DNA of 35,455 nt from Phycisphaerales bacterium (lineage in GTDB: Bacteria; Planctomycetota; Phycisphaerae; Phycisphaerales; SM1A02), in the NCBI GenBank assembly GCA_014237965.1, contig JABABZ010000006.1:1-35455 (forward strand). Direction: 5' to 3'. The notes beneath the pieces were generated by a model, which saw only the letters and a program-made list of their open reading frames with translations, made no database searches and had not been told where the DNA came from. Below, in pieces: positions 26,392-35,455 of the stretch. Numbering within the stretch: the first letter of the stretch is position 1; every line of letters begins with the position of its first letter. The translations under genes and the position numbers were made by a program.

Positions 26392-29300
26392 TCAATACGT
26401 CGGGAAGCCCACGCCGGGTGTCGGAGGCACGGCGATCCGCAGGCCGAAGATCGTCTCGTCTCGGATCAGGTCGTATCCGACCGTCATGGAGAAATTGAAG
26501 TCGGGGAGCGTTCTGACGATGGAGGCGCTCGCGGCGCGGAACTCGCCACGGCGCAGGTCGTACTGCGGTGAGATTCCGAGTTGATACAGGCGGCCGATCC
26601 GATACCGGAGTCCGGCCTGGAGCAGTTCGTCGTCTGTGGCTGCGAGGAATCGATACTCCAGATAGGTGCTCGTGTCGGGGGCGTGGTTCATCTCGACGCC
26701 GACCGATCCTCGCAGCAGACCGTTGATGTTCCGGACTTCCGGAGATCCCGAGGTGAGGTCGACGACCTCGCGGTCGTCCCACCCGAAGAGTCCGGATCCG
26801 GCCAGGGTCAGCGAACTGCTCAACTGCCAGATCGCGCTTCCGTAGGCGTGGCTGCCCCATTGGCTCAACTCCGGTTCCCAGCTGTAGAACTGGGGATACG
26901 GAGATTGCACCCATGAGTAGGGGTTGTACTGGGTCAGCGGCGCCAGGCTGGGCTCGATGGCGGAAGACCGTTGGAAGTCGTCCGCGCCGTCGTTGAAGAC
27001 GGCGCCGTAGTCGAGGATCAGAAAGTCGACGGACTCACGGTTGCCCGGTCCGCCCCGCTGGGTCTGCAGCGTCTGGCGAATTCCGATCTGTGCCGCGGTG
27101 CCGCCGGTGGCGCCTTCGATGCGCTGGTCGTAGATCGGAAAGGCGCCGGTGGGGAGGCTGTCCCATCCGTACCAGAGCGTTGCGTTGGGTTCGATGATGT
27201 GCCGAAGCCGGTGGACGTCGAAGAAGTCGCTTCGCGCGTCATTGTCGATCTCGACGAAACTGGTGCTCGCCCGGGCGCCGCCGCCGAGCATCACGCGGTA
27301 CTCGTCAAGGTCCTGGTCCAGTCCCTGCTTCTCTCGATACTGGTTCCAGTTGCCGTTCATGTACCCGGTGAACCGTCCGAAGACGAAGGGCGAGACGTTC
27401 CAGCCCTCTCCGGAGATGGGAAGCGCGAACTCCTGTCGGGTGTGGAATCGCTGGACGAGGTCGTCGTTGTAGCCGACGCTCTCATAGAGCGAGCTCACGG
27501 TGTCGGAGGCGTCGTCGGTCGCGAAGGCCTGCTTCTTGACGCCAAGGCTCTCGGCGGTGCCCGCGGTCGGAGAGAGTCGCATGCTCGAGAAGCCGTAGTT
27601 GCTCGACCAGGTCACGGTCTCGAACAGGTCGTCGCCTTCACGGTCGTAGGTGATCTCGGGAAGTTTCTCGACCTGATAGGGCCGGCTGGCGATCAGCCAT
27701 CCATTCGAGATGAAGTCGTTCAGCTTCGACTTGCCCAGGAAGGACAGCGAGGTGTTGTCCGGGCTGTAGTCGAGATACAGGGACGACTCGTACTCGCGTC
27801 GGTTGTTGTACGCCCGTTGTCGCCACGACGTGGCCCAGGTCTGATCGGAGAGATAGGACAACTGGGCTTCGAGGTAGAGGTCCGCGGAGAGCACCGCGCG
27901 ATACTCGCCCACCACCTCGCCGCGAAGACCTTGATCGATCTCGACATTCCGTCCCGACGTCGTACGGTCGGTACCGCCGAAGTCGTAGAGTCCGTAGAGG
28001 TCGACGGAGCCGGATCCGGCGATGCCGCCGAGCCGAGACAGTTCGAGGTCGAGTCCGACGGCGGGGCCTCGTTTCTCGAAGCCATCGATGAGCAGATCCG
28101 CCGCGACCCAGTTCGGTTCCGCCAGACCGAGGAGTCGGAAGAGATCCCAGGTGGTTCCGATTCCGAACCCCTTGTCGGCCTGGTAGCCGGAACTGAGTCT
28201 CTTCAGTGGCGGCTGTTCCGCCGTGCCTTCGAATCCCGGCCAGTAGAAGAAGGGGATCCCGCTGGCGTTCATGGTGAGACCGTCTCCCTTGACCCAGGTC
28301 GTGGTCTCACCGTTGGAGTCGGGTCGTTCGGTCACGGTCACCCGCTCGAGGCCGATCGAGAGATGCGGGTTGAAGAACTCGCTGGTCGAGATCGTCGCCC
28401 GGTCGGCCTTCCACTGGTCGGAGGCGAGCTGCCGCATCTCCTCGGCCCGGGCGTAGACCGGAAGCACTCGTCCTCGGCGGGAATAGGTCCGAAGGACGGC
28501 ATCCATGATGACCGCCTGGTTGTTGGGAAGGTCGTAGTAGACGCTCGATCCTCTGAGCGTGTAGTTGCCGTCGCTCGCGCGGACCGCGCCCTCGAGGAAG
28601 ATTCCGGTGATTGCTTCGGCCTGGACGGTGGCGGTCCCTTCGCGGAGCCCGCGAATGGTTCCGGGAGTCAGGAAGACGACGCCTCGTTCGGCGACCAGCG
28701 AGAGCCTTCGAATGTCCTCGCCCGTGTTGGCGCCGTCGTAGTCGATCACCACGGACCCGACCACGACGACGGCATCGCGCGCCTCGTCGATGATCACATC
28801 ATTCGCGTTGAAGGAGACCAGGCCTCTCGGATCGAAGATCGGAACCTCGCCGCTGCCGGATACCGGAAGTTCGATCTCGGTCGGACCGGTTGCGATGGTC
28901 GTGGGAGGTTCCCGCACGATCCTGCCCCCGGGTTCGAGGACCGGTTTCGGAGGGCTTGCGGGAATCTGTACATCGAGTCGGTTGCCGAGAGACGGGAGAG
29001 GGCGAGTGACGAGCGTCTTCAAGTACCTGGCGAGACGTCTTTCGCCACGGGCCACGGTGGCGTTGCGCACCGGTTCCTTGTCGAGGAGAACGGTCCTCAT
29101 CCTGACCGTTCCGGAGATCGTCGCGGTGACCAACACGTCCTGGCCGGAAGCGCCGAGACCCGCTCGTCGGGTCGGCTCCGAGACTTTCGGGAACCAGAAT
29201 GCGACCTGAGTCACGAGCCCGTCCCTGGTCGGGAGGCGATTGATCCAGATCAAGGCCGCGTCTGCACGGAACGCATAGGTTCCGAGGGTGACTTCGACGT

Positions 29301-29550
29301 CACCTTCCAGATAGAGCCTCTTGGTGTCATCGACCGTCCAGTCTCTGACCTTCCTGGCATCGATCTCGAGATCGTGCTGGACCGGCAGAATGGGCAGGAC
29401 GAATCCCCCGAGGCTGGATCCATCGATCGCCACTCGTCGAGTGGGCGGTGTACTTCGATCATCCTGATCGCTGCCGCCACTCGGAGCGGCGAGGGAGATT
29501 CCGCCGATCAGGAGGCTGCCGAAGGCTGCGATGAGCAAGGGGTGAAGCAT
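26392..29550 (-). CDS. LptD-like LPS-assembly outer membrane protein (OstA-like N-terminal region plus beta-barrel)
   Basis: Signal peptide; LYLEGDVEVTLGTYAFRADAALIWI; FLEGAVRASDGNYTLRGSSVYYDLPNNQAVIMDAVLRTY; DQWKADRATISTSEFFNPHLSIGLERVTV; IPFFYWPGFEG; C-terminal barrel-like strands. Confidence 0.8.
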   Translation of the reverse strand: MLHPLLIAAFGSLLIGGISLAAPSGGSDQDDRSTPPTRRVAIDGSSLGGFVLPILPVQHDLEIDARKVRDWTVDDTKRLYLEGDVEVTLGTYAFRADAALIWINRLPTRDGLVTQVAFWFPKVSEPTRRAGLGASGQDVLVTATISGTVRMRTVLLDKEPVRNATVARGERRLARYLKTLVTRPLPSLGNRLDVQIPASPPKPVLEPGGRIVREPPTTIATGPTEIELPVSGSGEVPIFDPRGLVSFNANDVIIDEARDAVVVVGSVVIDYDGANTGEDIRRLSLVAERGVVFLTPGTIRGLREGTATVQAEAITGIFLEGAVRASDGNYTLRGSSVYYDLPNNQAVIMDAVLRTYSRRGRVLPVYARAEEMRQLASDQWKADRATISTSEFFNPHLSIGLERVTVTERPDSNGETTTWVKGDGLTMNASGIPFFYWPGFEGTAEQPPLKRLSSGYQADKGFGIGTTWDLFRLLGLAEPNWVAADLLIDGFEKRGPAVGLDLELSRLGGIAGSGSVDLYGLYDFGGTDRTTSGRNVEIDQGLRGEVVGEYRAVLSADLYLEAQLSYLSDQTWATSWRQRAYNNRREYESSLYLDYSPDNTSLSFLGKSKLNDFISNGWLIASRPYQVEKLPEITYDREGDDLFETVTWSSNYGFSSMRLSPTAGTAESLGVKKQAFATDDASDTVSSLYESVGYNDDLVQRFHTRQEFALPISGEGWNVSPFVFGRFTGYMNGNWNQYREKQGLDQDLDEYRVMLGGGARASTSFVEIDNDARSDFFDVHRLRHIIEPNATLWYGWDSLPTGAFPIYDQRIEGATGGTAAQIGIRQTLQTQRGGPGNRESVDFLILDYGAVFNDGADDFQRSSAIEPSLAPLTQYNPYSWVQSPYPQFYSWEPELSQWGSHAYGSAIWQLSSSLTLAGSGLFGWDDREVVDLTSGSPEVRNINGLLRGSVGVEMNHAPDTSTYLEYRFLAATDDELLQAGLRYRIGRLYQLGISPQYDLRRGEFRAASASIVRTLPDFNFSMTVGYDLIRDETIFGLRIAVPPTPGVGFPTY

Positions 29551-29617
29551 CGTCGCTGGAGATGCTACCGGTCACGCCGATTCGGCGCTGGATTCCATCG
29601 ATTCCCGGTGCTCCGGG

Positions 29618-30592
29618 TCAGACTCGATAGCCGACCATTCCCGGGTCGGTCGAGGTGAGTTCCTTGAGGAGCGTCATGCAGACGATTCCAACGAAGGTGA
29701 ACACCGCCATCAGGATGGTGGCCTGCCAGAGTCCGAGCGCTGCGAACCAGGCCACCCCGTAGACGCCATGCCACATGGCGCCGTATCGGCGGAGTTTCTC
29801 GGCGCCGAGGGCTCCCCCGACCGGACCGACCTTCCGCCAGGCGACCGCGATGAACGCGATGATCGCCAGAATCGGCCACACGAGCGTTTCAAGTCCGAGG
29901 TCGCCGGGGAGGAAGTACCCCATCGGGTCTCTCCTCGCAGCGATCCCGAGGATGACGATCGACCAGAAACCCCAGCCGAGGAGGATCCCGGCCATCCCGA
30001 GTCCGGTGAGCTGGGGACGCTTTCCCTCGAGATGATGGCCGATGACGGAGATCACGAGAACATGCGTGAAGATCAGCCAGATCGGGAGCATGAAGGCGAT
30101 CTCGTGATTGGGAACCAGCATGTGGGCGACGTGAACCAGCCCGGCCGTGACCACGCCGACCGCGGGGAGGTGCTTCCCGGTGGCGTTGTAGAAGAGCGCC
30201 GCCGTGGCCGCCAGGACGGCGAAGACGAGTCCGCCGGTGCCGAATGGGATGGCGGCTGCGATGGCGAGGAGCAGGGCTCCGATCGTGATCACCACTGCCT
30301 GGGCGGCGCGAATTCTCCCGGCCGGAAGAGGGCGATCGGGGCTGAACGCCGCATCGTGTCGGAGGTCCAGGAGGTCGTTCAAGCTGGTGGCGAACGCGAA
30401 GAGTCCCACGGAAAGCAGCGCGGCGGTGACCAGGCCGATGATCAAGGGCATCTCGAAGGCCGGGAGGAGTTCGTATCTGGGATCCTGCCGGGTGTAGACG
30501 ACGATGAACCACACGTCGGCGATCGCGCCGAAGACCAGTGAGAGTCGGGTCAGCTGGAAAGCGGTCAGGAGTTTCTCGGCGAGCCGCTGCAT
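29618..30592 (-). CDS. UbiA-family prenyltransferase-like integral membrane protein
   Basis: LLTAFQLTRLSLVFGAIADVW...FAFATSLNDLLDLRHDAAFSPDRPLPAGRIRAAQAV (UbiA NDxxDxxxD-type motif and RPLPxG); multiple TM helices. ATG at 30592. Confidence 0.8.
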   Translation of the reverse strand: MQRLAEKLLTAFQLTRLSLVFGAIADVWFIVVYTRQDPRYELLPAFEMPLIIGLVTAALLSVGLFAFATSLNDLLDLRHDAAFSPDRPLPAGRIRAAQAVVITIGALLLAIAAAIPFGTGGLVFAVLAATAALFYNATGKHLPAVGVVTAGLVHVAHMLVPNHEIAFMLPIWLIFTHVLVISVIGHHLEGKRPQLTGLGMAGILLGWGFWSIVILGIAARRDPMGYFLPGDLGLETLVWPILAIIAFIAVAWRKVGPVGGALGAEKLRRYGAMWHGVYGVAWFAALGLWQATILMAVFTFVGIVCMTLLKELTSTDPGMVGYRV

Positions 30593-30694
30593 CGGCGTCG
30601 ATGCTACCGATCGGGCCGGGTTGCCGTACGATGTGCCGTCCACGGGTGATCGGCGTTGCCTCGCCATCGGCCGTGAAAACAGGGATTTCGACTC

Positions 30695-31177
30695 ATGACC
30701 GCATCCGACACCATCGCCGCCGACGCCTCCGGACTCCGGATCGCGGTTCTGGTGAGCCGGTATCACGTCGCGATCACGGAAGCCCTGGAGGAAGGGGCGC
30801 GAAACGCCTTCACGTCGGCCGGGGGTGCTCCCGGGGATCTGGAGATCTTCGACTGCCCTGGCGCCTTCGAACTCGCCGGACTCGCCTCGGTGGCGATGGA
30901 GACCGGAAGATTCGATGCCGTCGTCTGTCTCGGTTGCGTGATCCGAGGGGAGACCAGTCACGACGAATGGATCAACTCGGCGGTCGCGAACGAGTTGGCG
31001 GCGATCTCGAGCCGCCACGGTCGTCCCGCCGCATTCGGAGTGATCACCTGCAACGACATGGATCAAGCCCGATCCAGATCCGGAGGAGACCGTGGCAACA
31101 AGGGTGTCGAATCGATGAATGCCGCGATCGTCGCGGTCCGGGTCGCGGTCGCGATCCGAGACGGAGCCGGTTCATGA
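30695..31177 (+). CDS. ribH: 6,7-dimethyl-8-ribityllumazine synthase
   Basis: VSRYHVAITEALEEGA, CPGAFELAGLA, FDAVVCLGCVIRGETSHDEW, NKGVESMNAAI. Confidence 0.92.
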   Translation: MTASDTIAADASGLRIAVLVSRYHVAITEALEEGARNAFTSAGGAPGDLEIFDCPGAFELAGLASVAMETGRFDAVVCLGCVIRGETSHDEWINSAVANELAAISSRHGRPAAFGVITCNDMDQARSRSGGDRGNKGVESMNAAIVAVRVAVAIRDGAGS

Positions 31178-31578
31178 AGATCGACCGCGACGCTCGCCGA
31201 TGCGCCTTGCAGGCGATGTACCAGTTCGACGCCGTCGGTGCCGGCGATCACGAGATCATCAGAGAGTCGCTCGAAGGCTCGAGTGCCGCTCCCGAGAATC
31301 AGGAGAAAGGATTCGCGCTCGCGACGCTGGCCTGGGAGTTCCGGGAGGAGAGTGACGAGATGATCCTCCGATTCTCGCCCGACTGGCCGATCCATCGACA
31401 GCCGATGGTGGATCGAAATCTCCTCCGACTCGCCTGTTACGAGATCAACCACGGGGAGACACCGGCGAAGGCGGCGATCAACGAGGCCGTCGAACTGGCC
31501 AAGGAATTCGGTGGCGAGAAGTCTCCGGGATTCGTGAATGCGCTTCTGGATCGCGTCATGCGCGAGGCTGCCTCATGA
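31174..31578 (+). CDS. nusB: transcription antitermination factor NusB
   Basis: DARRCALQAMYQFDAVG...VDRNLLRLACYEINHGETPAKAAINEAVELAKEFGGEKSPGFVNALLDRVM; ATGA overlap with ribH (classic ribH-nusB pair). Confidence 0.95.
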   Translation: MKIDRDARRCALQAMYQFDAVGAGDHEIIRESLEGSSAAPENQEKGFALATLAWEFREESDEMILRFSPDWPIHRQPMVDRNLLRLACYEINHGETPAKAAINEAVELAKEFGGEKSPGFVNALLDRVMREAAS

Positions 31579-32522
31579 GGTTCTTCAGGAAGGCGGCGGG
31601 TGCGGTCCGGCAGGGGCTCGCCCGCACCAGGTCGGTTCTGGGGACGGGACTCCGGTCTCTGCTCGCCGGCCGTCGGCTCGATGACGATCTGATCGATCAG
31701 ATCGAGGCGAACCTGATCGGCGCCGATGTGGGCGTGAAGGCCACCGACGAGATCGTCGGTGAACTTCGAGAAGCGGTTCGCAAGGGTGAATTGGAAAAGG
31801 GCGAGGATGCGATCGAATTCCTGAAGTCGCGCTTGAAGCGGCGGTGGGATGATGCGCCGATCGACATCGCGGTCGCCGACGCGTCGCCGACCGTGGTCCT
31901 CGTGGTCGGCGTGAACGGAGTCGGAAAGACCACGAGTGTGGCGAAGATCGCTCACACACTGCGCGGGGAAGGGCGAAGCGTCGTTCTCGCCGCGGCCGAC
32001 ACCTTCCGGGCCGGGGCGGTCGAGCAACTCGCGATCTGGGCCGATCGACTCGGAGTGGATCTGATTCGCGGCGCCGCCGGTGCCGATCCCGCCGCGGTGG
32101 TCTTCGACGCCGTGGACGCGGCCCTCGCCCGGAACGCGGATGTGTTGCTGGTCGACACCGCAGGTCGTCTTCACGTCGAAGCGAATCTGATGCGACAGCT
32201 GGTCAAGATCCGGGAAGTCATCGCCCGCAAGATTCCGGGTGCGCCGCACGAAGTCCTGCTGGTGCTCGACGCGACCAGCGGCCAGAACGGACTCCAGCAG
32301 GCGACCGTCTTCGGGGAGGCCGTCGGCGTGACCGGCATCTTCCTCGCCAAACTCGACGGGACGGCCAGGGGTGGCATCGTGGTCGCCATTCGTGACGCCC
32401 TGAAGGTTCCGGTGAAGCTCGTGGGAGTCGGGGAACGGGTGGAGGACGTCCAGCCGTTCGACCCTGACGCCTTCATTGACGCGATGTTCGCCGCCGAAAC
32501 GGAATCAGCCTCGACATCCTGA
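31575..32522 (+). CDS. ftsY: signal recognition particle receptor FtsY
   Basis: [96 protein letters not shown]; short N-terminus lacking a long acidic A domain. Confidence 0.97.
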   Translation: MRFFRKAAGAVRQGLARTRSVLGTGLRSLLAGRRLDDDLIDQIEANLIGADVGVKATDEIVGELREAVRKGELEKGEDAIEFLKSRLKRRWDDAPIDIAVADASPTVVLVVGVNGVGKTTSVAKIAHTLRGEGRSVVLAAADTFRAGAVEQLAIWADRLGVDLIRGAAGADPAAVVFDAVDAALARNADVLLVDTAGRLHVEANLMRQLVKIREVIARKIPGAPHEVLLVLDATSGQNGLQQATVFGEAVGVTGIFLAKLDGTARGGIVVAIRDALKVPVKLVGVGERVEDVQPFDPDAFIDAMFAAETESASTS

Positions 32523-32707
32523 CCCCATCTCGTACGATCATGGAGCGGGGAGGGGTGGATGGCCGAATCCACCACTACCGGCTCACGAAGTCGCCTCTGG
32601 AGAAGACCCGTTCCGCGATCCGGGCATCCCGCCGGGAGAAACCGAACCGGTCGTCCCCGGTACAGATCCCCGTCGATCCCGAAATATCGAACCTGGAACA
32701 GTTCCCG

Positions 32708-33376
32708 ATGAATTCCCGCCCCGAAAAGTCGATGCTCCGAGCCGCCGGGTTCACCCTGATCGAGACGCTCGTGGTCCTCGGAATCATCACGGTGCTGATC
32801 GGAATCTCGGTTCCGACCCTGCGCGGGATGCGCGAGGAGGCGCGGTCGACCGAGTGTCGGACGACGCTCCGGGAGATCGGGCTCGGTCTCTCCGCCTATC
32901 GAGCGAACATGAATGATCGGATTCCCTCCTGCGAGCCGCTTCCGGCGGTGATCGGGGACGAGACGGAGGGCGGTCTTCCCGAAGTGCTCGAGGGTTATCT
33001 CGACAAGGATTGCACCTGTTGGCTCTGCGGCGCGGACGGCGATCCGGAGAGCACGGTCACCGGCACCAGCTATCTCTACGTCCCGGGGCTTCTCCGCTAC
33101 TCGCCGCAGATCCAGATCGCCGTGGCCCAGGCGCTGATTCCGTACCTCGAGAATCCGGATTGGAATCCGACGCAACTCGAACTGCTTCGTCGCAACATCG
33201 AGTCGCGTGAACTCATGGGCGTCTTCGTCCACGAGTCGGGTCGTCGACTTCCCTTGCTCATCGACAGTCAGGACCGTCATCCCGTCGGCGACTTGATTCC
33301 GAGAAACGCCTTGTTCACCGACGGAAGCGTCGCGCAGATGAGAGAGGCGTTCGCGGAGATGGAGGATGGCGGATGA
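32708..33376 (+). CDS. prepilin-type N-terminal cleavage/methylation (pseudopilin) protein
   Basis: AAGFTLIETLVVLGIITVLIGISVPTLRGMREEAR class III signal; C-terminal region with LFTDGSVAQM as in planctomycete-type pseudopilins. ORF-track start (32540) extends too far upstream. Confidence 0.85.
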   Translation: MNSRPEKSMLRAAGFTLIETLVVLGIITVLIGISVPTLRGMREEARSTECRTTLREIGLGLSAYRANMNDRIPSCEPLPAVIGDETEGGLPEVLEGYLDKDCTCWLCGADGDPESTVTGTSYLYVPGLLRYSPQIQIAVAQALIPYLENPDWNPTQLELLRRNIESRELMGVFVHESGRRLPLLIDSQDRHPVGDLIPRNALFTDGSVAQMREAFAEMEDGG

Positions 33377-34113
33377 CCGGCATCGCCGAAGGATACGAGT
33401 CGATTCGATATCGGATCGAGCAGCTCATCAGCGGTCGGGAACGAACCGTCGCCACGGCGTCCATCGCCACGGTGGTCGGCGTGCTGCTCGTCTTGATCGT
33501 GATCTGGTGGATGGGTTCGAGATGGCGGCCGCCGCCGAGCATCTTCGATTCGCCGGTGGACGACGTGCTTGGCTATCTCGCGCTCGATGACTTCAACAGT
33601 CTGAGTCTCGAAGAGCGAATGAGGTATCTCACGGAGTTCGCGGGCCGATTCCAGGGCTTCGCTCAGGAGGAATCGGCTTCTGCGGCCGCCTTCCTCGCCG
33701 GGATCACCGGGCCGACTCGAGAGCAGATGCGTCAGAACGCCCGCATTCTCGTCAAGGACGTGCTGCTGGAGGGCGCCGAAGGCTACTTCGCGGTTTCGGA
33801 AGCGGATCGGGGCAAGTTCCTCGACGAGTGGATGGCGGGATGGCAACGCAAGGCCGAAGAGATGATCGGGCAGGGAGGGGACGCACGATCCGACGACGAA
33901 CGAGCGGCGGAGATCCGGGCCGACGCTCGCGAAGACATGACCCGCGAGCGTGACACCGATCGAATTCCCGACCTGGACGGGAAGGCGGCGGAGCGATTCA
34001 TCGGGTTCTGGCAGAGCGACGTCGATTCGGCGAGCACGCCTCGAGAGCAGGGGCAGATCATTCGGTTTCTCGACGATCTGCGGGTGCACCTCGCGAAACC
34101 CCCCGGGGCATGA
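33373..34113 (+). CDS. hypothetical single-TM membrane protein
   Basis: TVATASIATVVGVLLVLIVIWWMGSRW TM followed by a soluble helical domain; ATGA overlaps at both ends. Confidence 0.65.
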   Translation: MTGIAEGYESIRYRIEQLISGRERTVATASIATVVGVLLVLIVIWWMGSRWRPPPSIFDSPVDDVLGYLALDDFNSLSLEERMRYLTEFAGRFQGFAQEESASAAAFLAGITGPTREQMRQNARILVKDVLLEGAEGYFAVSEADRGKFLDEWMAGWQRKAEEMIGQGGDARSDDERAAEIRADAREDMTRERDTDRIPDLDGKAAERFIGFWQSDVDSASTPREQGQIIRFLDDLRVHLAKPPGA

Positions 34114-35455
34114 GCGACCCGACGGAGCCGCTTCCAGCATTGGAGGCCGTGCCCGAGACGGCATCGGCCCTCGAACGAAACGAGTCCGTGATCGTCGTGG
34201 CCCCGCCGGGGACCGGCAAGAGCACGGCGCTTCCCTCGGCCCTTCTCGATCGGGTGAGTGGCCGGATCCTGGTCACGCAGCCGCGACGGCTCGCGGCGCG
34301 AATGCTGGCGACCCGCGTCGCGGGAATTCGTGGGACTCCCATCGGAGGAGAGGTCGGCTTCGCCACGCGGGCCGAACGACGAGAGGGACCGAAGACCCGA
34401 CTCTGCTATCTGACCGAGGGGCTTCTTCTGAGGCGACTCCTGAGCGATGGAGGCCCTCGTCCGGATGATCTCGTGGTGCTGGATGAGTTCCACGAACGGT
34501 CGATCGATGCCGATCTGCTCTTCGGACTGCTCCGGGCCCGCCATGCCCGGATGCTCGTGACCAGTGCGACCCTCGATTCGACGGCGCTCCAGGAGTGCAT
34601 CGATGCCCGAGTGATCGAGATCGAGAGTCGCCTGCACCCGGTCACGATCACGCATCGTCGGGCGCCGTCGGCGGACCCGCTCTGGGATCTGGCCGCCGTC
34701 GCGGTGCGCGAGGTTCTGGCGGATCAGGAGGATTCGGGGGACATTCTCGTGTTCATGCCCGGCAGGTTCGAGATCGATCGAACGGTGGAGGCCTGCCGGC
34801 GGGTGGCGCCGAGTTGCCAGGCCGTGCCGTTGCACGGTGGCCTTCCACCCGCGGCTCAGGATGCCGCGGTGGCCACCGACGGTCCGAGGAGGATCGTGGT
34901 CGCGACCAACATCGCTGAAACCTCGATCACCATTCCGCGGGTGACCACGGTCATCGACTCCGGCCGGGCCAGAGTCGCTCGATTCGATCGCGACCGTGAT
35001 CTCGATCGGCTGGTCACCGAGCCCATCGATCGTTCGTCGGCGACGCAGCGGGCGGGCCGGGCCGGCCGGGTCCGTCCGGGACGATGCGTGCGTCTGTACA
35101 CGGAGTCCGAGTTCCTTCGCCGTCCGACCCACGGTGAACCGGCGGTGGTTCGTGAGGATCTCTCCGCGCCGTTTCTTCGATTGATGGCCGCGGGTTTCGA
35201 GCCTCGGACCTTCCCCTGGCTGGACCTTCCGAGTCCCGAGGCCACCACGCATGCCCGAACGGTGCTCGCCTCGATCGACGATGTACCTCACGGCGCCGCC
35301 GACATGGTCTTCATCTGCACGTCGACGACGATCAACGAGGGACTTCTGCGCCAAGCCGCGGCCAAGGGAGTCACCGCTGCGTTCTGCGCAGCCGGCGGAT
35401 ATCGCGAAGCCGGACCCGAAGGAGTCGAGGCGGAGCAGAGCCTTGTCGCCCTTTG
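34110..35455 (+). CDS. hrpB: HrpB-like ATP-dependent (DEAH) helicase, truncated by the window edge; last ~57 codons not helicase-like (see findings)
   Basis: VIVVAPPGTGKSTALPSALL (Walker A), VLDEFHERSIDADL (DEFH), LVTSATLD, VATNIAETSITIPRVTTVIDSG, SATQRAGRAGRVRPGRCVRLY. My own translation, open to the right edge; not in the ORF track. Confidence 0.85.
   Translation, partial: MSDPTEPLPALEAVPETASALERNESVIVVAPPGTGKSTALPSALLDRVSGRILVTQPRRLAARMLATRVAGIRGTPIGGEVGFATRAERREGPKTRLCYLTEGLLLRRLLSDGGPRPDDLVVLDEFHERSIDADLLFGLLRARHARMLVTSATLDSTALQECIDARVIEIESRLHPVTITHRRAPSADPLWDLAAVAVREVLADQEDSGDILVFMPGRFEIDRTVEACRRVAPSCQAVPLHGGLPPAAQDAAVATDGPRRIVVATNIAETSITIPRVTTVIDSGRARVARFDRDRDLDRLVTEPIDRSSATQRAGRAGRVRPGRCVRLYTESEFLRRPTHGEPAVVREDLSAPFLRLMAAGFEPRTFPWLDLPSPEATTHARTVLASIDDVPHGAADMVFICTSTTINEGLLRQAAAKGVTAAFCAAGGYREAGPEGVEAEQSLVAL
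35284..35455 (+). other. in-frame segment resembling the CoA-binding domain of an NDP-forming acyl-CoA synthetase / Pat-type protein
   Basis: VPHGAADMVFICTSTTINEGLLRQAAAKGVTAAFCAAGGYREAGPEGVEAEQSLVAL is similar in pattern to 'DxVxVxxPxxxxxxxxxxAxxxGVxxxxxxxxGxxExGxEGxxxExxL' of ACS CoA-binding domains. Confidence 0.55.

Noticed and set aside
26971-29658. 895-aa plus-strand ORF antisense to the LptD-like gene
   Set aside because: The opposite strand encodes a coherent LptD-like protein with signal peptide and motifs. The antisense translation is low-complexity (Val/Gly/Asp/Arg/Glu) with no motif; long antisense ORFs are expected from GC-rich codon bias.
33783-35354. 523-aa minus-strand ORF opposite the HrpB-like helicase
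   Set aside because: The sense strand carries all helicase motifs; the antisense product has no motif and is Arg/Gly/Ser-rich.
1-35455. CRISPR arrays, tRNAs, rRNAs, transposases, phage genes, defence systems
   Set aside because: I looked for direct repeat-spacer periodicity, cloverleaf-like segments and recognisable mobile or defence protein motifs and saw none. A formal scan (tRNAscan-SE, CRISPRCasFinder, DefenseFinder) was not possible here.

Overview
GC-rich bacterial chromosomal window, probably planctomycete-like judging from gene content (inference only). It is densely coded, with many 4-nt ATGA start/stop overlaps. I saw no rRNA, tRNA, CRISPR array or transposase. Left to right: M29-type aminopeptidase (cut by the left edge), HAD phosphatase, threonine aldolase, two envelope hypotheticals, and a large secreted protein. 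Next comes a nonulosonic-acid (sialic/legionaminic/pseudaminic-type) glycosylation cluster: a 1232-aa MAF/DUF115 fusion, then NeuA-, NeuB- and NeuC-like genes. After that: MiaE-like tRNA hydroxylase, HDOD protein, LON-domain protein, cyclophilin lipoprotein, galactokinase, sulfotransferase, HAD phosphatase, LemA / DUF3137-like / LemA, RuvB, LptD-like, UbiA-like, RibH, NusB, FtsY, pseudopilin, membrane protein and HrpB-like helicase (cut by the right edge). The most unusual signal is in the 1232-aa protein. Its C-terminus looks like a radical SAM + SPASM module in which all three CxxxCxxC cysteines (aligned to R960, H964, T967) and the SPASM cysteines are gone, fused to a MAF-type glycosyltransferase and a nucleotidyltransferase-like domain. 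A second oddity is the right end, where the helicase reading frame runs without a stop into sequence resembling the CoA-binding domain of NDP-forming acyl-CoA synthetases; this is either an assembly chimera or a very odd fusion. All family calls come from recognising motifs by eye; no searches were run.
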